Under the pieces are notes generated by a model. That model was not told the DNA's origin and did no database searches. It worked only from the letters and a program-made list of their open reading frames with translations. Below are positions 1-8,930 of a DNA stretch of 64,000 nucleotides, one piece after another. How positions within the stretch are numbered: the first letter of the stretch is position 1; each line of letters starts with the position of its first letter. Origin of the DNA: Muribaculaceae bacterium (GTDB taxonomy: Bacteria; Bacteroidota; Bacteroidia; Bacteroidales; Muribaculaceae); NCBI GenBank assembly GCA_022510505.1, contig JAFLTL010000002.1, positions 1 to 64,000 on the forward strand, in the 5' to 3' direction. Both the position numbers and the translations under genes were made by a program.

Positions 1-98
1 TTTGTTAGTTTCCTTGTACTACTTTCGTCTGTTGCATTATTTCAAACTTCGAATTGACGTTTCCGTCCTAATTTCGCATTTTTGTCGCGAAATCTTTG

Positions 99-129
99 CA
101 AAGATACAACATGTTTTTAAACTACCAAA
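99..129 (-). promoter_or_regulatory. Leftward Bacteroidetes-type promoter
   Basis: On the minus strand a TTTG (-33 type; CAAA at 126-129) is followed after 19 bases by TATCTTTG (CAAAGATA at 99-106). This is an exact fit to the Bacteroidetes sigma-factor pattern. Transcription would leave the window at its left edge, so the target gene is not visible. Confidence 0.55.
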
Positions 130-320
130 ATTTTTATCCAATATTTAACAGCAATTAACTTTACTAGGCAGCTAACATGCTCACATCCCTCAAAGCGGAT
201 GCAAATTTAGGAATATTTTTTAATATCCACATCAGTTTCCCCCTCTTTTTTTCAATCTTATTGTCAAAAGTTCATTTTTATCATGCCAACCTCTTGAATC
301 ACAAATACAGAATAATATAT

Positions 321-328
321 TATCTTTG
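321..328 (+). promoter_or_regulatory. -7 box TATCTTTG upstream of the tricorn-like gene
   Basis: A perfect TAnnTTTG box ends 33 bases before the ATG at 362. No TTTG sits at the usual 19-21 base distance upstream, so the -33 element is weak or missing. The box forms one arm of an 8-bp inverted repeat whose other arm is 335-342, around the expected transcription start. Confidence 0.5.
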
Positions 329-361
329 TAAAATCAAAGATAAACCTTAATATATTATAGA

Positions 362-3300
362 ATGAAAAAACACTGCTTGCTTAGGAGTGCTTTGGCCTTT
401 ACCGGGCTGGCAATAATGAGCCTAAACATTAATGCCGAAGCGCTCTGGCTTAGAGACGCACAAATTAGCCCCGACGGAAAAACAATAGCATTTACCTATA
501 TGGGCGACATCTGGACCGTACCATCTACCGGTGGAGATGCTAAACGAATAACAGAAACCGACAACGCTTATGAAGACCGACCCATATGGAGTCCCGACAG
601 TAAGAAAATTGCTTTCTCAAGCGACCGTTCAGGAAATTTTGAGATTTATATTACCGACGCTACCGGAGGTCGTGCAAAACAGTTGACTTATTACAACGGA
701 AATGCCAAAACCGAGGCTTTCACCCCTGACGGAAACAAGATTCTTTTCTCAGCCACCATTCAGGATCCTGCACAAAGCGCACTATTCCCATCGACTCGAA
801 TGACCGAGCTATATGAGGTATCTGTTAACGGAGGGAATGCAGCAATGATTGTAGCGACACCTGTTCAACTCCCCTCTTTTTCAAAAGAAAACCCTGAGAT
901 TCTTTATTATCAAGACTATAAAGGAATGGAAGACGAGTGGAGAAAACATCACACATCTTCCGTTACGAGAGACGTCTGGAGTTTGAATCTCAAGACAGGA
1001 GAGCACAAGAATCTGACCAATCGACCAGGAGAAGACCGGAATCCTGTAGCAACCGACAACAAAATCTATTTTCTGAGAGAGACCCCTGGCGAATCAATGA
1101 ATGTCTTTGTTATGGAAGAAAATGACCCTAATAAAATTTCACAGATAACAACATTCAAGGAACATCCCGTCAGATTCCTTTCAGGTGCCAACGATGGGAC
1201 TCTCGCTTTCACTTACGATGGAGAAATCTATACATTGAAGCAAAATGGGATACCACATAAATTAATGGTAAATGCGGTCAGTGACAATTATCAACAGACA
1301 AAGAAAATAGACATAAGAAGCATTGAAGAGGCAGTCCCTTCTCCTGACGGAACTGAAATAGCGTTCATTTCAAGAGGAGAAATTTTCGTCACTCCCGTCG
1401 ACTATTCCACAACCAAACAAATCACACATACCCCTCAGGCAGAACGTCATTTAGGATGGAGCCCTGATGGAAAAAAAATCATTTATACATCGGAACGGGA
1501 CGGCCACTGGAATATTTACACCGCTGAGAAAACACGTGAAGAAGACCCTAATTTCTCAAATGCAACCCTCATAACAGAAAAACCGCTTTTTAATTCTAAT
1601 GACAAAGTCGAGAGAACTTTCGCTTCATATAGTCCCGACGGGAAAAAGATAGCTTATATCAAGGACCGAAATAAATTAATCGTTAAGGACCTTTCTTCTG
1701 GTAAAGAAACGCAAATACTCGATGGGAAAACTCATAAATCTCGTGGTGGCGGATACGGGTACGAATGGAGCCCAGACAGCAAATGGATTGTTACAGAAGG
1801 AGTTTTACATGGGCACGATCCCTATTCTGATGTTTTCATTGTCAACATCGATAACGGTGAGTTGATCCCTTTGACTGAAACAGGTTATTTCGACGAGTCA
1901 CCTCGATTCGCACTTGATGGGAATGCCGTAATATTTGCTTCGGACCGTCTGGGAATGAGAAATCATGCCTCATGGGGTTCCCAGCAGGATATCTTTATAG
2001 TTTTCCTGAATGAAGAAGCCTACGACAAATTCCGAATGTCAGAGGAAGACTTCAAACTTCAACAGGAAGCTAAAAAAGACTCCGACAAGGCCTCTCAGAA
2101 AGAGGAAAGCAAAAAACAATCAAAAGACAAAGCCGAAAACGACAAGAAAGAAAACGCACCAATTAATGTAGAAGCAAAAGGCATTCAGGACCGACTGATT
2201 CGCTTGACTCCTGCTTCGGGAGATATTGCAGATGCCATTGTCACTGCCGATGGAGAAACTCTTTACTATATAGCTTCGTTCAATCAGGATTATGATCTGT
2301 GGAAAGTCAATCTCAGAGATAGAAAAACCGAACAATCCAAAAAAATCGATGGCAGAGCACAGTTCGTAAAAGATAAGGACGGCAAAAACCTTTTCCTTGT
2401 CTCACGAAACTCTGTCAAAAAATTCGACCCGAAAAGTGAGAAAATAACTCCAATCAGCTTTGGAGGTAAAATGGAGTTGAACGAAGCAGCCGAAAGAGCC
2501 TATATGTTCGATTATGTCAAAAGACAGGAAAGAGAAATGTTTTATGACACGACTATGCATGGAGTAGACTGGGAAAATCTGACCGAACATTACCGTCGAT
2601 TCCTGCCCCATATCACTAATAATTATGATTTCGCAGAACTTCTAAGCGAACTGCTCGGGGAGCTCAATGTATCCCACACCGGAGGAAGATATTCTGCCCC
2701 CTTAAACTCAAACGCCGACCGACAAGCTTCTCTTGGGATACTTTTTGACATGACCGATACAACTAACGGTCTTCTTATAACCGAAATTCTGGAAGGTGGA
2801 CCAGCTGATAAGTCATGGCTTAACATACAGGCCGGTGATGTAATTACCGGCATTAACGGAAATGATATTACCGGGGAAAATCTTCAGGGACCGGCGTTAG
2901 CAAATATTTCAGGCACAAAAACTCTTATTACCTACAAAACACCCGATGGATCTATAAAAGAAGAAGTAATTATTCCAATATCCAAAGGAGCGGAAAATGA
3001 ACTTCTTTACAACCGTTGGATCAAACAAAGAGCTGCCGATGTTGACAAATGGAGCAACGGCAGGCTAGGCTATGTACACATACGCTCAATGGGTGACGAT
3101 AGCTTCCGTGATGTTTATGCCGATGTCCTTGGCAAATACAATGAAAAAGACGGCATTGTTATTGATATCCGCTGGAACGGAGGTGGACGGCTTCATGAAG
3201 ATGTTGAGGTTCTCTTCAGCGGTAAGAAATATTTCACACAGGTTGTCAGAGGCGAAGAAGCTTGTGACATGCCTTCACGTAGATGGAATAAACCATCGAT

Positions 3301-3622
3301 TATGGTTCAGTGTGAGGCATGCTATAGTAACGCACATGGTACTCCATGGGTTTATAAGCACACAGGAATTGGGAAACTTGTTGGAGCACCAGTGGCAGGG
3401 ACAATGACATCGGTCAATTGGGTAAGAATGCAAGATCCAACCATGGTGTTCGGTATTCCCGTAACAGGTTACCGACTCCCTGATGGTTCCTATCTTGAAA
3501 ATACTCAGCTCGAACCGGACATCTTTGTTCTTAATACCCCCGAAAGAATAACAGCTGGTGAAGATGACCAATTAAGAACAGCTGTCAATGCATTATTACA
3601 ACAGATCGATAGTAATAAATAA
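362..3622 (+). CDS. Secreted tricorn-like S41 serine protease
   Basis: A 1086-residue tricorn protease homologue. Residues 1-25 look like a signal peptide ending near NINAEA, so the enzyme should act in the periplasm or at the surface on peptides. Repeated SPDGKKI/SPDSKWI-type beta-propeller blades fill roughly residues 30-560. A Lys/Glu/Asp-rich linker (about 567-612) follows, then further propeller repeats, the helical C1 domain with MHGVDW (732-737), a PDZ domain (about 790-865) and the C2 protease core. By comparison with tricorn, His772 in NVSHTGG and Ser989 in CYSNAHG are the likely catalytic pair, and a downstream Glu lies in LEPDI. The length fits bacterial tricorn proteins. It stands alone and converges on trxA. 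The family assignment is firm; the substrate is not known from sequence. Confidence 0.9.
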   Translation: MKKHCLLRSALAFTGLAIMSLNINAEALWLRDAQISPDGKTIAFTYMGDIWTVPSTGGDAKRITETDNAYEDRPIWSPDSKKIAFSSDRSGNFEIYITDATGGRAKQLTYYNGNAKTEAFTPDGNKILFSATIQDPAQSALFPSTRMTELYEVSVNGGNAAMIVATPVQLPSFSKENPEILYYQDYKGMEDEWRKHHTSSVTRDVWSLNLKTGEHKNLTNRPGEDRNPVATDNKIYFLRETPGESMNVFVMEENDPNKISQITTFKEHPVRFLSGANDGTLAFTYDGEIYTLKQNGIPHKLMVNAVSDNYQQTKKIDIRSIEEAVPSPDGTEIAFISRGEIFVTPVDYSTTKQITHTPQAERHLGWSPDGKKIIYTSERDGHWNIYTAEKTREEDPNFSNATLITEKPLFNSNDKVERTFASYSPDGKKIAYIKDRNKLIVKDLSSGKETQILDGKTHKSRGGGYGYEWSPDSKWIVTEGVLHGHDPYSDVFIVNIDNGELIPLTETGYFDESPRFALDGNAVIFASDRLGMRNHASWGSQQDIFIVFLNEEAYDKFRMSEEDFKLQQEAKKDSDKASQKEESKKQSKDKAENDKKENAPINVEAKGIQDRLIRLTPASGDIADAIVTADGETLYYIASFNQDYDLWKVNLRDRKTEQSKKIDGRAQFVKDKDGKNLFLVSRNSVKKFDPKSEKITPISFGGKMELNEAAERAYMFDYVKRQEREMFYDTTMHGVDWENLTEHYRRFLPHITNNYDFAELLSELLGELNVSHTGGRYSAPLNSNADRQASLGILFDMTDTTNGLLITEILEGGPADKSWLNIQAGDVITGINGNDITGENLQGPALANISGTKTLITYKTPDGSIKEEVIIPISKGAENELLYNRWIKQRAADVDKWSNGRLGYVHIRSMGDDSFRDVYADVLGKYNEKDGIVIDIRWNGGGRLHEDVEVLFSGKKYFTQVVRGEEACDMPSRRWNKPSIMVQCEACYSNAHGTPWVYKHTGIGKLVGAPVAGTMTSVNWVRMQDPTMVFGIPVTGYRLPDGSYLENTQLEPDIFVLNTPERITAGEDDQLRTAVNALLQQIDSNK

Positions 3623-3643
3623 TCTGATACAATAAATCATTGA

Positions 3644-3686
3644 AAAGGGGACATTCTTAACGAATGTCCCCTTTACTTTTAATTTT
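3644..3686. terminator. Bidirectional intrinsic terminator
   Basis: A perfect 13-bp inverted repeat (3644-3656 with 3662-3674, loop TTAAC) has a GC-rich core GGGGACATTC. It is followed by a T-rich tract on the plus strand and by TTTTCAAT on the minus strand. It lies between the convergent ends of the tricorn-like gene and trxA and can serve both. Confidence 0.85.
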
Positions 3687-3701
3687 GATTAGTTTTTATA
3701 T

Positions 3702-4034
3702 TTAACTCTTCTTGTTAAATTCTTCATCAGATTTCGTTGGAATGTGTTCACGAATCTTTTCCTCCAAAAAACCGGCTTGCTGAACTCCAACCGTTCGCCA
3801 AACAGGCTCACCGTTTTTGAAGAGAATCAAAGTCGGTACCGACTGAACTCGGTACTGCTGAGCCAATTCCTGGTTCTTGTCAATGTCTACTTTGATTACA
3901 TTTGCCGAATCACCAACGGCATTTTTCACTTGTTCCAATATTGGACCTTGGACGCGGCAGGGACCGCACCACGTGGCAAAGAAATCAACCAAAGTCGGTT
4001 TCGAACTGCCAATCATGTCAGTAAATTCACTCAT
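3702..4034 (-). CDS. trxA: Thioredoxin
   Basis: A 110-residue cytoplasmic thioredoxin with no signal peptide. The redox motif WCGPC occupies residues 22-26 (Cys23 and Cys26), preceded by the conserved LVDFFA strand. The cis-proline loop appears as QSVPTLILFKNG. Thioredoxin reduces disulfides in enzymes such as ribonucleotide reductase and peroxiredoxins. The ATG at 4034 places the fold correctly. No consensus TAnnTTTG box is visible in the 122 bases upstream, which are shared with the divergent ispD. It is a single gene ending at the shared terminator. Confidence 0.95.
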   Translation of the reverse strand: MSEFTDMIGSSKPTLVDFFATWCGPCRVQGPILEQVKNAVGDSANVIKVDIDKNQELAQQYRVQSVPTLILFKNGEPVWRTVGVQQAGFLEEKIREHIPTKSDEEFNKKS

Positions 4035-4112
4035 AACTTTGTTTTTTAATTTGATATTATAACGACGTGAATCGTTTTTTTGTTCATGGAAAAAATCCTT
4101 TTTAATCTTGCT

Positions 4113-4146
4113 TTTGCGATATTAAAATAAAATTTGATTAAATTTG
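4113..4146 (+). promoter_or_regulatory. Promoter of ispD-recG
   Basis: TTTG at 4113-4116 and TAAATTTG at 4139-4146 are separated by 22 bases, slightly wider than the optimum. A start site about seven bases downstream would fall near 4153. That favours the ATG at 4166 over the GTG at 4157 as the ispD start. Confidence 0.5.
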
Positions 4147-4165
4147 TTGAAATACAGTGACGATC

Positions 4166-4846
4166 ATGGTTCATGTTATCATAGTAGCAGCAGGCAAAGG
4201 AAATCGATTTGGAGGAGAATTGCCAAAACAATTTCTTTTATTAAATGACAAACCCGTTCTGATGTATTCGTTGGAAAATTTTCGGGAAATTAATTATAAA
4301 AAAAATATCATCACTGTCATTTCAAAAGAAATGACAGCTTTTTGGAAAAAAGAATGTTCAGCCCGAGGAGTCGATCCGGGTAAATTAATCGAAGGAGGAA
4401 GCACAAGATGGGAATCAGTAAGGAACGGAATTCTTGCGTTAGGGAGTCTAGGGCCTGACGATTTGATTCTTGTACACGATGGCGCAAGACCATTAGTTAC
4501 AAATAAAATAATTAACGATATAATCGACAGCGTGCAAAAAGGTCACGATGGTGCAATTCCTGTAATTGAGCTTTACGATTCAATTAGGCAAATAATTGAC
4601 AACGGATCATCGGTAGGGATTGACAGGTCAAATCTTAGAGCCGTTCAAACTCCACAGGGATTCAATGCAATAAAACTAAAAACAGCTTTTGACCGGGAAT
4701 ATGACGAACGATTTACCGATGAGGCCACCGTAATGCAAACAGCTGGATATTCTGACATAGAACTCGTTAAAGGAGATCGTAGGAATTTAAAAATAACAAG
4801 ACCCATAGATTTAAAAATCGCCGAACTTTTCCTACAGTTTCAATGA
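4166..4846 (+). CDS. ispD: 2-C-methyl-D-erythritol 4-phosphate cytidylyltransferase
   Basis: Third enzyme of the non-mevalonate isoprenoid pathway; it joins MEP to CTP to give CDP-methylerythritol. About 226 residues, the usual size. The N-terminal nucleotide-binding loop AAGKGNRFGG (residues 8-17) is followed by LPKQ. Arg14 and Lys21 correspond to the transition-state-stabilising Arg20 and Lys27 of the E. coli enzyme. The VHDGARPLV and RAVQTPQGF motifs are also present. An in-frame GTG at 4157 would add three residues; ATG 4166 fits the family N-terminus and the promoter position better. The stop overlaps the recG start as ATGA, so translation is probably coupled. ispG of the same pathway lies at 32567. 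Confidence 0.93.
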   Translation: MVHVIIVAAGKGNRFGGELPKQFLLLNDKPVLMYSLENFREINYKKNIITVISKEMTAFWKKECSARGVDPGKLIEGGSTRWESVRNGILALGSLGPDDLILVHDGARPLVTNKIINDIIDSVQKGHDGAIPVIELYDSIRQIIDNGSSVGIDRSNLRAVQTPQGFNAIKLKTAFDREYDERFTDEATVMQTAGYSDIELVKGDRRNLKITRPIDLKIAELFLQFQ

Positions 4847-6942
4847 GGGATTTTAGTCATCTCAACCTAACATATATAAAAGGAATCGGACCTAAAAGGG
4901 CTGAACTTTTGAAAAAAGAATTGGGAGTCGAAACTGCTCTCGATCTTCTAATGCACTACCCCGTAAATTATTTGGACCGGACTCAAATTACCCATATCGC
5001 CAATTTCTATGGTGAAGAAATGAATTCAGTTCAAATAAAAGGTCGGTTCATCTCTTTCAATACAGTTGGTGAAGGCGCCAAAAGCCGCCTGACAGCAATC
5101 TTTAGTGATGGTACCGCCTTATTAGAAGTCGTATGGTTCAGAAAGATAAAGGAAATCAGAAAAATATATGATCTAAATAAAGAATATATTCTTTTTGGTT
5201 CGGCAAAAAAATTTCATCAGAAGTGGAGCATCATTCACCCTGAAATTGATGTTCCTGATGCAGTCACGGCGCAACAAGGCTTCAGAAGTGTCTATCCCTT
5301 GACAGAAAAACTCAGAAACGCAGGAATTAATTCACGAATACTGATGAAATGGATCAGCGTAATTATTTCAGAGAAATTCGAGTTGCCCGAGGTTATACCT
5401 TTAAGAATCTTAAAAAAAAGGAATTTCCCATCCAGAGCCCAAGCATTAAAAGATATCCATTTCCCGACAAACAAGGACGCTCTCAATCGTGCTAGAGAAA
5501 GGATGAAATATGAAGAGCTTTATTTTCTTCAACTTGATATTATAAAATATACTCAAACGAGAAATAAGGATCTCAAAGGATATAGATTTGTTCGTATTGG
5601 GGAATATTTCAATAATTTCTATCGTATAGCACTTCCGTTTCAACTAACAGAGGCCCAGAAACGGGTAATAAGAGAAATTCGTCAAGATGTTAATTCGGGA
5701 CGACAGATGAACCGGTTATTGCAGGGCGATGTGGGAAGTGGAAAAACTATGGTTGCCTTAATGGTTATGCTTATAGCTCTTGACAATGGATTTCAAGCAT
5801 GTTTAATGGCACCTACGGAGATATTAGCTCAACAACATTTTGAAACATTAAAAGAACTTGCATCACAATGTGGTGTCACGATAGCTCTATTAACCGGTTC
5901 GACTCGAAAAAAAGAAAGGGAGGAAATACATGATAAACTCCTTAATGGGGACCTACAGATTATTGTAGGAACCCATGCACTTATTGAAGATACGGTGCAA
6001 TTCAAGCAACTTGGACTTGCTATAATAGATGAACAACATCGGTTCGGAGTCGTCCAACGTGCAAAACTATGGAAAAAGAATCATGGCCAGCTTCCGCCTC
6101 ATGTTCTTGTAATGACAGCGACCCCAATTCCTCGGACTCTTGCCATGACAGTATACGGTGACCTAGAAGTGTCGGTAATCGACGAATTACCCCCGGGGAG
6201 GAAGCCGATAGAAACAGTGCTAAGATATGAAAATCAGCGGAATCAAGTATATGCTTCTCTAGGCAGGGAACTGGCAAAGGGCCGACAAGCTTATATTGTC
6301 TATCCTCTGATTGAAGAAAATGAAAAACTTGATCTTAAATCCCTCGAGGAAGGATATGAACTCATAAAAGATACTTTTCCTCATTATAAAGTCGCAATGG
6401 TACATGGGCGCATGAAACAAGCAGAGAAAGACTGGCAAATGCAGCTATTCGCATCGGGTCAGGCAAATATTCTTGTAGCAACCACAGTAATAGAAGTGGG
6501 AGTAAATGTGCCCAATGCTACTACAATGATAATTGAAAATGCTGAAAGATTCGGTCTTTCACAATTACATCAATTAAGAGGACGTGTTGGACGTGGGGGT
6601 GACCAGAGCCATTGTATCTTGATGTCAAAGATTAAGATTGCCAAAGAAACAAGAAAAAGACTGGAAATTATGACTTCGACAACCGACGGATTCGTTGTTG
6701 CAGAGGCCGATTTAAAACTTAGAGGACCCGGTGATCTTGAAGGCACAATGCAAAGCGGTATTGCTTTTGATCTTAAAATTGCATCTTTGGCAACCGATGG
6801 ACAAATCCTTCAGATAGCCCGAGACGATGCGAAAGATACGCTTGACAGAGATCCAGAGTTGATCCTTACAGAACATATAGAAACAAAAAAAGAGTTGTTG
6901 TCAAGAAACAACAACTCTATCGATTTCAGTAGAATCAGTTAA
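4843..6942 (+). CDS. recG: ATP-dependent DNA helicase RecG
   Basis: A 699-residue RecG, the branched-DNA helicase that reverses stalled forks and processes Holliday junctions. The N-terminal wedge/OB domain (about 60-160) begins with a TYIKGIGPKRAELL helix-hairpin-helix-like segment. The helicase core has Walker A GDVGSGKT from residue 295, the DExH motif DEQH at 396, a TATPIPRTL motif, and a C-terminal helicase half with QLRGRVGRG (motif VI). Length is normal. The ATG overlaps the ispD stop by four bases. The TAA stop shares its bases with the stop of the convergent carboxyltransferase gene, leaving no intergenic DNA and no room for a terminator outside the coding regions. Confidence 0.96.
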   Translation: MRDFSHLNLTYIKGIGPKRAELLKKELGVETALDLLMHYPVNYLDRTQITHIANFYGEEMNSVQIKGRFISFNTVGEGAKSRLTAIFSDGTALLEVVWFRKIKEIRKIYDLNKEYILFGSAKKFHQKWSIIHPEIDVPDAVTAQQGFRSVYPLTEKLRNAGINSRILMKWISVIISEKFELPEVIPLRILKKRNFPSRAQALKDIHFPTNKDALNRARERMKYEELYFLQLDIIKYTQTRNKDLKGYRFVRIGEYFNNFYRIALPFQLTEAQKRVIREIRQDVNSGRQMNRLLQGDVGSGKTMVALMVMLIALDNGFQACLMAPTEILAQQHFETLKELASQCGVTIALLTGSTRKKEREEIHDKLLNGDLQIIVGTHALIEDTVQFKQLGLAIIDEQHRFGVVQRAKLWKKNHGQLPPHVLVMTATPIPRTLAMTVYGDLEVSVIDELPPGRKPIETVLRYENQRNQVYASLGRELAKGRQAYIVYPLIEENEKLDLKSLEEGYELIKDTFPHYKVAMVHGRMKQAEKDWQMQLFASGQANILVATTVIEVGVNVPNATTMIIENAERFGLSQLHQLRGRVGRGGDQSHCILMSKIKIAKETRKRLEIMTSTTDGFVVAEADLKLRGPGDLEGTMQSGIAFDLKIASLATDGQILQIARDDAKDTLDRDPELILTEHIETKKELLSRNNNSIDFSRIS

Positions 6943-8816
6943 TTTTCAAACTCTATCAAAAGGGCTTCGGTTCCAACGACATCATCGGGACTTACAAATA
7001 CTCTCTTAACAACACGGTCCTTATCGGCTTCCACATCATTTTCCATTTTCATGGCCTCGTAAACAAGAAGTATATCACCTTTCTTGACCTTGTCACCTTT
7101 CTTAACATTCACTGAGAGAATCTTACCTCCCATCGGAGCTGTTAAAGTAGGTCCCGTAATTGGTTCACTATCGTCCTGTTGTTCTTGAACTGACGATTCA
7201 GCCTTTGGCTCTGCTTTCGGTTTCTCAGTTTCCCATTCTGCCGCTCTTCTTTTTTTAAGGAATGTATTTGCTACTGAAGGTAGAAGTTCTAGAAGCAGTT
7301 CCTCTTCAACATTTGATGCAAGTTTCTTCCCCCCCATTTCTTCAAGAATTGGGTTTTCGGGTTTCTTATATTTAGAAACATCATAGGGTTTCTCCTCAGG
7401 ACTTCCGGTTATCTTCTCACGGAATGCAGGATCTATGGCAACGGGAGTCTTACCATACTCACCCTTTACGAGAGAAGTAAACTGACTGGAAGGATTAGAA
7501 TAATCTGGATTCCCTTTTTTACGATCTATGGCAAGACTAACAGCCTGGGCCCCTACAATCTGGCTAGTAGGGGTAACCAAAGGCACCAAACCGGCATCAC
7601 GACGAACCTTCGGGATGAGCTTCATAGCATCGTCCAAAAGATCCGATGCTCCCAAACTTTTAAGTTGGGCTACCATGTTTGAATACATTCCTCCCGGAAC
7701 CTCAGCCTCTTTAACCAATAGATTTGGTTTGGGGAAATTGAAATATTCTTCTATTCCATGACAAGCTTCAAGAAGGCCTTCTTCATCTAGGTTCTTAGCA
7801 GCTACTATAGCTGTGTCGAACAGTGCGTCAACTTCAGCAGGAAGTTTATCGGTTAAGGGGTTGAAGTCTTTTTGGAAATTATCCTTATGAAGGTCAAAAT
7901 CAGATACATTCTTGCGAACCTCTTTCAATTTCTTCTTAATCTTCTCGACTGCTTCCATGTTAGCTTCCACCTCAATACCCAGTTTCTGGCAGAACACATA
8001 GATTAACTCTATTGCCGGAGCCGCTGATCCACCACCAAACCACCATATGTTGGTATCAAGAATGTCAACACCATTTACGATTGCCATCAATGAAGATGCC
8101 AGACCATAACCAGGGGTACAATGGGTGTGGAAATCAACCGGAACCTTCAACTCCTGTTTAAAACGTGATATTATGGAAGCGGCACGAAGTGGATTTACCA
8201 AGCCGGCCATATCTTTAAGCGTGATAATCTTGGCACCTAAGCGCTCCATCTCCTTAGCCTTTTCAACAAAATAATCGTCGGTAAAGATCTTTTCAGACTG
8301 AACTTCCGATTTACCAAATAACTTTCCGAAGAAACCTTTCTTTTCAGGTTTCACCTCATCTTTGGGATCAACCGTATAACATACTGCTCCATCGGCGATT
8401 CCACCCAAATTGTTTATAAGTCTAATTGATTCCTTGACATTGTCAATATCATTCAAGGCATCAAAAATTCTCATTACATTAAGACCATTCTTGATCGCTT
8501 CCTTATAGAAACCTTCAAGAACATAGTCGGGATAGGGAACGTATCCAAACAAATTTCTACCACGAGAAAGTGCTGCTAAAAGGGACTTACCTTTCATAGC
8601 CTTACTAATCTCACGCAAGCGGTCCCATGGAGACTCATCGAGATAGCGCATCACAGAATCGGGAACTGCACCGCCCCACACTTCCATTATATAGAAACCG
8701 GCGTTTTCATATAGTGGGAGGAGCAGATCGATATTCTTTTGATCCAAACGCGTTGCAAATAATGACTGCTGACCGTCTCTCAGAGTCAAATCTCTAATTC
8801 TTAATTTCTTAGTCAT
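6939..8816 (-). CDS. oadA: Biotin-dependent carboxyltransferase (oxaloacetate decarboxylase alpha / pyruvate carboxylase subunit B type)
   Basis: A 625-residue protein that moves carboxyl groups between oxaloacetate/pyruvate and biotin. The TIM-barrel carboxyltransferase domain starts with RDLTLRDGQQS (8-18) and carries KDMAGL (201-206) and the metal-binding FHTHCTPGYG. The PYC-OADA domain follows, then an Ala/Pro/Glu linker and a biotinyl domain with EAMKMEN, where Lys590 should be biotinylated. A Lys/Phe-rich insertion at about 152-178 separates conserved strands of the barrel. No membrane beta or gamma subunit lies next door, so sequence alone cannot separate a sodium-pumping decarboxylase from a two-subunit pyruvate carboxylase. 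Monocistronic by position. Confidence 0.88.
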   Translation of the reverse strand: MTKKLRIRDLTLRDGQQSLFATRLDQKNIDLLLPLYENAGFYIMEVWGGAVPDSVMRYLDESPWDRLREISKAMKGKSLLAALSRGRNLFGYVPYPDYVLEGFYKEAIKNGLNVMRIFDALNDIDNVKESIRLINNLGGIADGAVCYTVDPKDEVKPEKKGFFGKLFGKSEVQSEKIFTDDYFVEKAKEMERLGAKIITLKDMAGLVNPLRAASIISRFKQELKVPVDFHTHCTPGYGLASSLMAIVNGVDILDTNIWWFGGGSAAPAIELIYVFCQKLGIEVEANMEAVEKIKKKLKEVRKNVSDFDLHKDNFQKDFNPLTDKLPAEVDALFDTAIVAAKNLDEEGLLEACHGIEEYFNFPKPNLLVKEAEVPGGMYSNMVAQLKSLGASDLLDDAMKLIPKVRRDAGLVPLVTPTSQIVGAQAVSLAIDRKKGNPDYSNPSSQFTSLVKGEYGKTPVAIDPAFREKITGSPEEKPYDVSKYKKPENPILEEMGGKKLASNVEEELLLELLPSVANTFLKKRRAAEWETEKPKAEPKAESSVQEQQDDSEPITGPTLTAPMGGKILSVNVKKGDKVKKGDILLVYEAMKMENDVEADKDRVVKRVFVSPDDVVGTEALLIEFEN

Positions 8817-8868
8817 ATAATTATATTTTGTTTTTCCTGTTTTAAGGTATTTTTTCGGGTGTTATTTG

Positions 8869-8876
8869 CAAAGATA
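8869..8876 (-). promoter_or_regulatory. -7 box TATCTTTG for the carboxyltransferase gene
   Basis: Minus-strand TATCTTTG (CAAAGATA on plus) lies 52 bases before the ATG at 8816. It is embedded in TATCTTTGCAAA, the same extended word seen at 92-106. No TTTG is found at the right distance upstream, so the -33 element is weak. Confidence 0.45.
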
Positions 8877-8930
8877 GGAATTTACTTTAAACTTAAAAGG
8901 TTAAATAAGAAAACTTTCAATTTTTCAAGA

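Larger units (their letters stand above)
1..361. other. Divergent intergenic promoter region
   Basis: No convincing reading frame occurs in these 361 bases. They are AT-rich and carry two dyad elements built from the same heptamer. ATCTTTGCAAAGAT at 92-105 is a perfect palindrome. TATCTTTG at 321-328 is mirrored by CAAAGATA at 335-342. Both contain the Bacteroidetes -7 box TAnnTTTG. I read the stretch as promoters for a leftward gene beyond the window and for the rightward tricorn-like protease gene. The two dyads could also be operators. Confidence 0.6.

Noticed and set aside
4157-4165. GTG start for ispD
   Set aside because: It lies only about 4 bases from the predicted transcription start; ATG 4166 gives the family N-terminus.
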